Below are positions 1 to 6,730 of a stretch of 7,455 nt of DNA, in pieces. The translations under genes and the position numbers were made by a program. The notes below the pieces were generated by a model, which was not told the DNA's origin, did not search any database, and saw only the letters and a list, made by a program, of their open reading frames with translations. Origin of the DNA: an uncultured Caryophanales bacterium (GTDB lineage: Bacteria; Bacillota_I; Bacilli_A; RF39; UBA660). Every line of letters begins with the position of its first letter. The first letter of the stretch is position 1. The DNA lies in NCBI GenBank assembly GCA_947065955.1, contig CAMSXY010000054.1:1-7455 (forward strand), in the 5' to 3' direction.

Positions 1-1
1 T

Positions 2-85
2 AAAGGAATGATAAAAGAGAGCTATCCTGCACAAATCGAAACAACCAAAATTGAAATAGTACCAGAAGAAGATATTTTAAGATAA
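2..85 (+). CDS. C-terminal end of an upstream gene, partial
   Basis: An open frame enters from the left edge and ends at TAA 83-85, giving 27 residues that finish with ...KIEIVPEEDILR. The short charged tail looks like the end of a soluble cytoplasmic protein. I do not recognise the family, and too little is present to assign one. That it is a real gene end, not a chance frame, is supported by the strong intrinsic terminator that follows 36 nt after the stop. The terminator also separates it from the downstream operon, so no functional link should be assumed. Confidence 0.6.
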   Translation, partial: KGMIKESYPAQIETTKIEIVPEEDILR

Positions 86-121
86 AAGGTAAAAAAACAA
101 CGATGGTTAACATTTATCTAT

Positions 122-163
122 AAGACTAAGATGACAGTCACCCCCTGTATCTTAGTTTTTTTT
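122..163 (+). terminator. Rho-independent terminator of the upstream gene
   Basis: The 5' arm ACTAAGAT (125-132), a bulged G133 and ACAG (134-137) pair with CTGT (145-148) and ATCTTAGT (149-156). This gives 12 pairs around a 7-nt loop (138-144). Outer A:T and G:T pairs can lengthen the stem to about 122-159. A run of eight T residues (156-163) follows at once. A U tract only on this side indicates termination of + strand transcription, that is, of the gene ending at 85. Confidence 0.9.
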
Positions 164-233
164 GTAGAGTTTCTCAACTGAATAGAAGATAAAACAATAA
201 ATCCTAAGAGGAGACAATAAATTGCCTAGATAC

Positions 234-255
234 TTTTTGGATACAAAAATATAAT
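234..255 (+). promoter_or_regulatory. Candidate promoter -10 box with abutting palindromic operator
   Basis: TATAAT at 250-255 matches the sigma-A -10 consensus exactly and lies 45 nt upstream of the ATG at 301. The perfect inverted repeat TTTTTG (234-239), GATA spacer (240-243), CAAAAA (244-249) ends on the base before the -10 box. No good -35 hexamer sits at 16-18 nt; TTGCCT at 222-227 is 22 nt away, which is too far. A weak -35 element with a binding site against the -10 box would fit an activator- or repressor-controlled promoter. Regulation by the operon's own response regulator is inference. Confidence 0.45.
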
Positions 256-284
256 AAACTTATCCTTGTTAAAAACATGAAAAG

Positions 285-290
285 AGGAGG
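285..290 (+). promoter_or_regulatory. Ribosome binding site deciding the start of the propeller gene
   Basis: AGGAGG is a full Shine-Dalgarno core ending 10 nt before ATG 301. An in-frame ATG at 277 lies upstream of this site and has no Shine-Dalgarno sequence of its own, so it would place the ribosome site inside the coding region. Translation therefore most likely begins at 301. Confidence 0.85.
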
Positions 291-300
291 AATAGATAAA

Positions 301-1602
301 ATGAAAAAAAATGTTTTAACAAGTTTAGGAGTTCTAGGAGCAATTGGCATTTTATGCCTTATTTTTACACCTAAAGAGAAACTCCAAATATTTATTGATG
401 ATGGTAAAAGTAAAGGAGAAATGAAACTTGTAAGTAGTGTTTTACCAATTGACTATAAAAATGGTTATTTTTATATCAAAAAGAATGGCTATCACGAAAA
501 CATAATGTATTTTGATTATGACTCAAAAAAAGAAGTCTATCTCTGCAATAAACCAAATTGTAAACATAACAGTACAGTTTGTTCTTCGTATTTAGATTTT
601 AAAGGTGCCAATGAGTTGTTTTATTCTAATGATTCACTATACTTTTTGGATTCATCGGCAAAAGGAGATACGATAGTAGCCTCTGCGGATGGAACAGTAC
701 AAAGTGTAAATCAAAAGCCTTCTACTTTATATAAAATTAATTTAGATGGTACAGAAAAACAAAAAGTGTTTACAACTCCCAGTGGAACAAGGATATCCAT
801 GCCTTATGTTATAAATGGTAATAAATTATATGGATACTTAGAAAAAAGGGAACTAGCAGATAAACAGGACTCTTCCATTACAGCAACTATAACAGAAAGA
901 AAATTGATTGTTATTAATTTAGATACAGGGAAATATGAAGAATTAAAAGAAGGTTTATATGAAACTTTAATTGGTGTTTATAAGGGGAAACTTGTTATTC
1001 AAGAAATAGATTATCTTAAAGACCCAAATTATTTTAAAGATGACACCAATGCCTTTTTAGATAATCTTTACAATTCTAAAACCAAAATAAAACTATTGGA
1101 TGTAGAAACCAAAAAGGAAGAATATATCTATGAAGATATTTATAAAAACATGGAAAAAATGCAATTTTATAAAGATGGAATTTACATAAAAGGAAAGAAT
1201 AGTAAAACTTTAGAATATATTGATTTTTCTACTAAAAAGAAAGAAGTTATAAAAGAATTGCCACAAAGTACTATGGAAATCAGTACTATTATCGATGATA
1301 AAGTATTAGTTTATTCCTATAAAGATAAGGAGGCCCACCTAGGGGATGCTTATTATATCGATTTAGCAACCAAAGAAATGAAACCATTCAATTTAAAAGA
1401 TAAAAATGAATATTTAGTAGAAATTTTAGCAAGTAACGACGATTATTATTTTGTTAAATTAGAAACGATTCTTGGCGAGGAATATACTACTTGGGCTGGA
1501 ACCAAAACAAGAAAGATTATAGGCATTGATTATGGTTTAATAAAAAAAGCAGATTATTGGTTATCTAAAGAAAATTATATAAAAATGACAAGTATAAAGT
1601 AG
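301..1602 (+). CDS. Membrane-anchored propeller-like protein with Cys/His knuckle
   Basis: The product is 433 residues. Residues 1-4 are Met-Lys-Lys-Asn, followed by a hydrophobic segment at about 5-22, which fits an uncleaved anchor or signal peptide. Cys19 has Gly-Ile-Leu before it and does not make a good lipobox. The rest is probably outside the membrane and shows seven degenerate repeats, each a short hydrophobic strand near an Asp/Asn-Gly-type turn and then an 'IDxxTKK'-like strand. They lie near 47-80, 105-159, 169-217, 224-278, 288-319, 329-364 and 376-420, which suggests a seven-bladed beta-propeller of the TolB/DUF5050-like kind. Cys82, Cys87, His89 and Cys94 form a CX4CXHX4C cluster after the first repeat. 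It is the first gene of the operon, 8 nt before the ATPase. A ligand-binding, sensing or transporter-accessory role is inferred from context only. Confidence 0.8.
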   Translation: MKKNVLTSLGVLGAIGILCLIFTPKEKLQIFIDDGKSKGEMKLVSSVLPIDYKNGYFYIKKNGYHENIMYFDYDSKKEVYLCNKPNCKHNSTVCSSYLDFKGANELFYSNDSLYFLDSSAKGDTIVASADGTVQSVNQKPSTLYKINLDGTEKQKVFTTPSGTRISMPYVINGNKLYGYLEKRELADKQDSSITATITERKLIVINLDTGKYEELKEGLYETLIGVYKGKLVIQEIDYLKDPNYFKDDTNAFLDNLYNSKTKIKLLDVETKKEEYIYEDIYKNMEKMQFYKDGIYIKGKNSKTLEYIDFSTKKKEVIKELPQSTMEISTIIDDKVLVYSYKDKEAHLGDAYYIDLATKEMKPFNLKDKNEYLVEILASNDDYYFVKLETILGEEYTTWAGTKTRKIIGIDYGLIKKADYWLSKENYIKMTSIK

Positions 1603-1610
1603 GGATATTT

Positions 1611-2336
1611 ATGTTAGAAATTAAAAATTTGAACAAAAGGTATGGTAACAAGCTAGTATTAAAAAACATTCATTGTAAATTGACAAACGGAGTATATGGA
1701 CTTCTTGGACCCAATGGTACTGGGAAGTCCACTCTTATGAATATTATTACAACCAATTTAAAGGCGGATTCTGGAGAAATTTTATGGGATGGAAATACAA
1801 TAGAGAAACTAGGAAATGATTATCGTAAAGTTCTAGGGTACATGCCTCAGCAACAAGGACTTTATAATGGTTTTACAGGATACATGTTTTTAAATTATAT
1901 TGCTGTATTAAAAGACATTCCTAAAAAAGATATTAAATTTGAAATAAAAAAAGTTACAGAATCCGTTAATTTAATGGATAGTATACATAAAAAAATTGGA
2001 ACTTATTCAGGTGGGATGAAACAAAGACTTTTAATTGCAAGTGCTATTATAGGAAATCCTAAACTGATTGTATTGGATGAGCCAACAGCAGGATTAGACC
2101 CCAAAGAACGTGTTAGAGTAAAAAATTTAATGGCTTCTCTTGCAAAAGATAAAATTATAATCATTGCAACCCATATCGTACCAGATATAGAAAATATGGC
2201 AGCTTCTATTCTAGTATTAAAAGAAGGGATATTATTAAAAGAAACAGAGCCTGCTAAATTAATACAAAAATATGCTTTAAATGGTAATTTAGAAGATGTT
2301 TATATGAGTATTTTCGCAAATGGTGAGGAAGTATGA
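1611..2336 (+). CDS. ABC transporter ATP-binding protein
   Basis: A single 241-residue nucleotide-binding domain that hydrolyses ATP to drive the membrane protein encoded next. All motifs are intact: Walker A GPNGTGKST (33-41), Q-loop around Gln80-Gln82 in YMPQQQG, signature YSGGMKQRL (132-140), Walker B LIVLDEP (152-158) with catalytic Glu157, D-loop GLD (161-163) and switch His188. The signature and general form resemble the ATPases of ABC-2-type exporters (Nat, drug and lantibiotic-immunity groups). The ATG follows the propeller stop by 8 nt, with a weak site (AGGG, 1601-1604) overlapping that stop, so translation is probably coupled. The last bases overlap the permease start (ATGA). With one ATPase gene, it most likely acts as a homodimer. 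The substrate is unknown. Confidence 0.95.
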   Translation: MLEIKNLNKRYGNKLVLKNIHCKLTNGVYGLLGPNGTGKSTLMNIITTNLKADSGEILWDGNTIEKLGNDYRKVLGYMPQQQGLYNGFTGYMFLNYIAVLKDIPKKDIKFEIKKVTESVNLMDSIHKKIGTYSGGMKQRLLIASAIIGNPKLIVLDEPTAGLDPKERVRVKNLMASLAKDKIIIIATHIVPDIENMAASILVLKEGILLKETEPAKLIQKYALNGNLEDVYMSIFANGEEV

Positions 2337-4696
2337 GAATTTTAAAATTTGAATTTTTAAAAATTATAACTAACAAACGATTTATGGTTACACTTATAAT
2401 TTTTTTGATTTTTAATTTATTATTCCTAAATTATCAAAATTATGTAAAACCCGAAAATGGTATTTTCTATAAAGCCTATAAAATATTAGAATCGGATTTA
2501 AAAGGAAAAACACATAAGGAAAAGGGAACCTATATTTATGAAATTTATGAAAGAGCTAAAGCAATTAATATTATTTATGATATACAAAATAATGCCAAAA
2601 GCGAAAATCCAGCTATGCGAGAATATGCCAAGGCCTTACGTGAAGAAAATAAAGAACTTTATAATAAATATTATGAGGAATCCAAAAATCCAACATGGAG
2701 ATATACCAAAAATGGAGATACAGAACTTTCCTTTTTACAAAAAATAAAAAGTGATTATGATACTGTGAATAATTATCAAGGATCTTTAAATGAAATTCTA
2801 GAAAATGCAGATACTCTAAAAAGTGTTTCTATTTTTAAAAGTAAAGATGAAGTATCTTTAAAAAGTATTATAAAAACAGCAAGTGTATATAAGGGTATGT
2901 TAAACACAAAAATCGATTATGAAATAGGAAAAGCAGTACAAATTATAGCAGGCGTTAGCATGACCGATTTTTTTGTTTTAATTTTGGTATTTGTTCTTTC
3001 AACGATTCTTATGACAGAAGAGAAAGAAAAAAATTTATTTGCTATTATAAAAAGTACAAAAAATGGACAAGAAAAAACGATAATATCTAAAATAATATCT
3101 TTATTTGTAATTGTTTGTTTGCTATGTATTTTATTTTATGGAATGAATTTTATATATTATTTAATTACTTTAGGATATGGAAATCTCTTTTCTACAATAC
3201 AAAGTGTTCCAACCCTTTTACTATCTACTTTTAAAATAAATATAGTAGAATATTTACTATTATTATTGGGAGCAAAATGTCTTTATCTATTTCTTTTGGC
3301 CCTTTTAACGTTTTATCTTGCCATTAAATGGAATAGTTCTAGTGAAGTGGTACTTATACTCCTTATTCTGGTTTTGTTTAATTTTTTACTTTATAAAAAT
3401 ATAGATATAACCTCTTGTGTTAATTTACTAAAATCGTTTAATTTAATCAATTTAATCAATACAAACGAAATTTTTAGGGTATATGATAATTTAAGATTTT
3501 ATTCTATCTTTGCCTCCAAAGCAAGCATTTTATGTATTTTGCAAGGAGTAACAGTCGTACTTCTTATAGTATTTTCCATTCACCAATATTTAAAAAGTAG
3601 AAAAATAATGGTAAGAGAAAACGTAATATTTTCAAAATTAAAAAAATTTAAATTAGTAAAAAATATAAGGTTTAATAGTATTTTTTCTTTTGAAGCTTAT
3701 AAATTATTGTTTGTTAATAAAGGACTAATAATTATTATTTTATTTTCCTTATTTATTGGTTTTAATTTTAAAAATCAAAATTTTAACTTATCTTATAATG
3801 AAATATTTTATAAAAATTATATGGATATTTTAAGAGGAAATTTGAATTTAGAGAAAGAAAAACTTATAGAAAATACAATAAAAGATTATGATAAAGCATC
3901 CGAAGAGCTAGCACGCATTCGTGAAAAACTAAAAAATGGTGAATTATCCAATAGAGAAGCAATGCTTGCATCACAACCATACGAAGATATTTTAGCGACA
4001 AGAGAAATATTTACCAAAATAGAACAAAAATATGCTTACATAAAAGAAAATCCTAAAGCTTCGTTTGTGTATGATACAGGGTATTATAAACTATTTAGAG
4101 TGAATAAATCGATAAATGAATATGATATATATTTAATAATAACTACCATCATTTTCCTTTTAGGTTTATTTATAATGGAGTATAAAACAGAATTTATTCA
4201 TATTTTAAATACCACTAAAAAGGGGAGAGTTAAAACTGCTAGAAAGAAAGTTTTGGTTACAATCCTAGGCTGTACACTTCTTTATATTATAAGTAGTATT
4301 CCTGAAATACTGGGCGTATTGAAAATGTATGGAATGGAGAATGGGAATATGTCGATTATAAGTTTAGAGGTATTTCATAATTTGCCAGCATGTATTTCAA
4401 TATTTTCTTATTTAATAGCCTTTTATATAGTACGGTATATATCTTATATTTTAGTAATTTTAATAATTGAATATATTTCTTTAAAACTTAAAAACTTTAT
4501 GTTTGCTTTTATAACTTCTATTTTTGTATTATTAACACCTTTTCTTATAAATATTTTAAAAATAGTTTCCAATGATTTATTTCCACTTATGAATTTATCT
4601 ATCATTGTGAATAATTTAGTTTATCTGCTCTTTATTCCTACTATAGTAATGATAAGCTTTTTCTTGTATAATAATATCGTTAAGAGATTGGAGTGA
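2333..4696 (+). CDS. Double-length ABC-2-type permease with two extracytoplasmic domains
   Basis: The 787-residue membrane partner of the preceding ATPase starts at an ATGA overlap, with GGTGAGG (2322-2328) as ribosome site. Two similar halves can be seen. Half 1 has a helix at 18-34, a polar mostly helical loop at about 35-207, then helices near 210-227, 250-275, 305-330, 338-355 and 398-418. Half 2 has a helix at 464-478, a polar loop at 479-598 with a coiled-coil-like stretch (505-535), and helices near 600-616, 640-657, 685-720, 722-742 and 760-783. The segment after the second helix aligns without gaps: E230, T242, K243, G245, K248, T249 and K253 match E616, T628, K629, G631, K634, T635 and K639. 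Each half has the TM1-large loop-5 TM plan of NatB-like ABC-2 subunits, so one chain probably makes the whole channel. It is not BceB/MacB-like. Export is likely; the substrate is unknown. Confidence 0.88.
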   Translation: MRILKFEFLKIITNKRFMVTLIIFLIFNLLFLNYQNYVKPENGIFYKAYKILESDLKGKTHKEKGTYIYEIYERAKAINIIYDIQNNAKSENPAMREYAKALREENKELYNKYYEESKNPTWRYTKNGDTELSFLQKIKSDYDTVNNYQGSLNEILENADTLKSVSIFKSKDEVSLKSIIKTASVYKGMLNTKIDYEIGKAVQIIAGVSMTDFFVLILVFVLSTILMTEEKEKNLFAIIKSTKNGQEKTIISKIISLFVIVCLLCILFYGMNFIYYLITLGYGNLFSTIQSVPTLLLSTFKINIVEYLLLLLGAKCLYLFLLALLTFYLAIKWNSSSEVVLILLILVLFNFLLYKNIDITSCVNLLKSFNLINLINTNEIFRVYDNLRFYSIFASKASILCILQGVTVVLLIVFSIHQYLKSRKIMVRENVIFSKLKKFKLVKNIRFNSIFSFEAYKLLFVNKGLIIIILFSLFIGFNFKNQNFNLSYNEIFYKNYMDILRGNLNLEKEKLIENTIKDYDKASEELARIREKLKNGELSNREAMLASQPYEDILATREIFTKIEQKYAYIKENPKASFVYDTGYYKLFRVNKSINEYDIYLIITTIIFLLGLFIMEYKTEFIHILNTTKKGRVKTARKKVLVTILGCTLLYIISSIPEILGVLKMYGMENGNMSIISLEVFHNLPACISIFSYLIAFYIVRYISYILVILIIEYISLKLKNFMFAFITSIFVLLTPFLINILKIVSNDLFPLMNLSIIVNNLVYLLFIPTIVMISFFLYNNIVKRLE
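4690..4696 (+). promoter_or_regulatory. Ribosome binding site overlapping the permease stop codon
   Basis: GGAGTGA resembles the extended Shine-Dalgarno GGAGGTGA and includes the permease TGA stop. It sits 5 nt before TTG 4702 and supports that codon as the response-regulator start. The alternative GTG at 4693 lies inside this site. Ribosomes finishing the permease would be well placed to reinitiate here. Confidence 0.6.
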
Positions 4697-4701
4697 TTCT
4701 T

Positions 4702-5343
4702 TTGGGCAAAATTCTAATTGTTGAAGACGAACAAGCCATCGTAGATTTAATTTTAATGGGACTTAGATCAAATGGATACAAAGTAGATTATGCTCTTGAT
4801 GGTGAGGCAGGAGCCGATTTTATTATGGAAAATCATTATGATTTAATTTTACTTGACATCATGCTTCCCAAATTTGATGGTTATGAATTATTAGAATATG
4901 CAAAACAAGAGAAAATTCCCGTAATTTTTATTACCGCCAAGAGTGAATTAAAAGATCGGGTAAAAGGTCTTAATAAGGGAGCCGATGATTATATTGTAAA
5001 ACCTTTTGAGATGGAAGAATTGATTGCTCGCGTAAATTCTGTGCTTAGAAGATACAAAGGGACAATTAAATTGCCCAATATAACCATTGATACAAAGACA
5101 CACGAAGTAAAAAAAGGTAATGTAGTTGTTCGCCTTACCCCAAAAGAATACGACTTACTAATTTATTTGATTGAAAATGCGGGAAACATTTTAACAAGAG
5201 AACAAATTTTAGCAAGTGTATGGAATAAAGAAATGGAGGATACTAGAACCGTTGATCTACATTTAGGAAGACTCCGTAAAAAATTAGGATTAGATACAGT
5301 AATTAAAACTTTACCAAAAGTGGGCTATCTGTTTGAGGTGTAA
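4702..5343 (+). CDS. OmpR/PhoB-family response regulator
   Basis: A 213-residue two-domain DNA-binding regulator, phosphorylated by the kinase encoded next. The receiver domain (about 2-115) has acidic pocket residues Glu8 and Asp9, phosphoacceptor Asp52 in LLDIMLP, switch Thr78 and conserved Lys100 in KPF. The winged-helix domain (about 122-213) has the LTPKEYDLL strand-helix region, a recognition helix near RTVDLHLGRLRKK and a closing GYLFEV hairpin. TTG is chosen as start because GGAG is 8 nt upstream and receiver domains usually begin only one to three residues before this Lys-Ile-Leu-Ile-Val strand. GTG 4693 would add three residues (Met-Ile-Leu). OmpR-type regulators bind direct repeats about one helical turn apart. 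The operon promoter is a plausible target, but this is inference. Confidence 0.95.
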   Translation: MGKILIVEDEQAIVDLILMGLRSNGYKVDYALDGEAGADFIMENHYDLILLDIMLPKFDGYELLEYAKQEKIPVIFITAKSELKDRVKGLNKGADDYIVKPFEMEELIARVNSVLRRYKGTIKLPNITIDTKTHEVKKGNVVVRLTPKEYDLLIYLIENAGNILTREQILASVWNKEMEDTRTVDLHLGRLRKKLGLDTVIKTLPKVGYLFEV

Positions 5344-5344
5344 C

Positions 5345-6730
5345 ATGAAATTTTCTTTAAAAGTTGTTATAGGAACCATGCTAATTGTAGTTATTATGTT
5401 TTCCTTATCAGGAATTATTTTAATTCATGAAAATTTTAAAAATTCTTATCAATTACAAATGAAAACAAACTTTAATGAACACAATTTGGAAAAATATAGT
5501 ATAGAATCCAATATCCATGAAAATATTTTGGCAGATGGGAACTTCGATTTAGAAAAATTAGAAAATTATCTTTATACTTTAACTTTTTATTTAAAAAATT
5601 CAAGGAAGTTAGCCATATTTATAAATAAGGAAAGCATTTGGAACAATATTCCATTTGAGATAAACGGATTGGAATGTGAAGAGACTTGTATCAAAACACA
5701 CGATTTTAAAAAGTATAGTATTTTAAAATCGAATATTTCGATTAACAAGAAAGATATTTCCATTATAAGTGTTTATGATATTTCGTTTGTATTTGAAGTG
5801 CGAAATCAGAATTTACTAAAATTTTATATTTTAGATGCCATTTTGCTTGTATTAGGTAGTTGTTTAACCATGTTATTTGCTAAGGTTTTAACAAAACCAA
5901 TTAAAACATTAAACGAAACAACCAAAAAAGTTGCTAATGGAAATCTGGATATTAAAATTGCTATAAAAGGAAAAGATGAGATCAGTGAATTGTCAAGGTC
6001 TTTTGCTTTCATGATTGAAGCGATAAAAAAAAGACAAGATGAATTAGAATTGTCGTTGAAACAAAGAGAGGATTTTGTTTCTAATTTCACACATGAACTC
6101 AAAACCCCCATGACTTCCATTATGGGATATACAAAAGTGTTAAAGCAAGATAAATATAGTAAGGAAGACAAAGAAAAAGCACTGAATTATATCTATAGTG
6201 AAACAAAAAGATTAGAAGTACTTTCACATAAATTATTGGATTTAATAGGATTAAGTGAAGATAAAATAGTCATAAAGCCTATCAATACAACTTTATTATT
6301 TCAGGAAATACAAAGTTTAACTATCAGTAGATTTCCAGATATGCATGTAAGTTTAGATATAAAAGAACAAACCATTCTAGGTGATAAAGAATTATTAATT
6401 ACCTGCCTTATGAATTTAATAGAAAATGCTTATAAAGCAAGTGATAAAAATAAAAAAATTAAAATAATAGGTAAAACGATTTCAAACAAATATAAAATTT
6501 CTATTATTGATAATGGAATTGGAATAGAAAAAGAAGAAATAAAGAGAATCACAGAAGACTTTTATAGAGTCGATAGATCAAGAAGTAGAGAAAAAGATAG
6601 TTATGGTTTGGGACTTGGATTGTGCTATAAAATTTTAAAGTTTCATAATACAAACTTGCATTTTAAAAGTCAATTGGGAAAAGGGACAAAAGTAAGTTTC
6701 GAGTTGGAGGTATTAAAAAATGGACAATAA
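5345..6730 (+). CDS. Membrane sensor histidine kinase
   Basis: A 461-residue sensor kinase, partner of the adjacent regulator. TM1 is about 7-27, followed by an extracytoplasmic sensing region of about 130 residues (28-157), TM2 at about 160-182, and a HAMP linker (183-235) starting at the Thr-Lys-Pro-Ile segment. The dimerisation domain has phosphoacceptor His250 in FTHELKTP. The ATPase domain has the N box (NLIENAYKAS, 357-366), G1 box DNGIGI (389-394), F box (DFYRV, 405-409) and G2 box GLGLGL (421-426). All catalytic motifs look intact. The outer region matches no fold I recognise and carries a CxxxC pair (Cys111, Cys115). The sensor is much larger than in BceS-type intramembrane kinases, so direct signal reading is possible. 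ATG 5345 is preferred, one base after the regulator stop, with GAGGTG (5335-5340) before it. Confidence 0.94.
   Translation: MKFSLKVVIGTMLIVVIMFSLSGIILIHENFKNSYQLQMKTNFNEHNLEKYSIESNIHENILADGNFDLEKLENYLYTLTFYLKNSRKLAIFINKESIWNNIPFEINGLECEETCIKTHDFKKYSILKSNISINKKDISIISVYDISFVFEVRNQNLLKFYILDAILLVLGSCLTMLFAKVLTKPIKTLNETTKKVANGNLDIKIAIKGKDEISELSRSFAFMIEAIKKRQDELELSLKQREDFVSNFTHELKTPMTSIMGYTKVLKQDKYSKEDKEKALNYIYSETKRLEVLSHKLLDLIGLSEDKIVIKPINTTLLFQEIQSLTISRFPDMHVSLDIKEQTILGDKELLITCLMNLIENAYKASDKNKKIKIIGKTISNKYKISIIDNGIGIEKEEIKRITEDFYRVDRSRSREKDSYGLGLGLCYKILKFHNTNLHFKSQLGKGTKVSFELEVLKNGQ

Noticed and set aside
277..300. In-frame ATG 277 as start of the propeller gene
   Set aside because: No Shine-Dalgarno sequence precedes it, and the AGGAGG at 285-290 falls inside the extension with correct spacing for ATG 301, after which a typical Met-Lys-Lys-hydrophobic anchor begins.
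2538..2747. 69-codon + strand frame inside the permease
   Set aside because: It lies wholly in another frame of the permease, whose own frame shows the expected family pattern, and the frame encodes nothing recognisable.
3437..3460. Short direct repeat of TTTAATCAA within the permease gene
   Set aside because: Two short copies in AT-rich coding sequence that encode repeated Leu-Ile-Asn residues. It is best explained by codon bias and membrane composition.
2333..4696. Permease as a BceB/FtsX/MacB-type protein
   Set aside because: It has two loops, each after the first helix of a half, and an internal duplication. BceB has ten helices with one large loop between the seventh and eighth.
5333..5344. 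Upstream TTG start for the histidine kinase
   Set aside because: It lies within the regulator's end and overlaps GAGGTG (5335-5340), which is better read as the ribosome site for ATG 5345.
5824..6171. 115-codon - strand frame opposite the kinase
   Set aside because: It is antisense to the HAMP and His-containing region of an intact kinase and its translation shows no recognisable domain.
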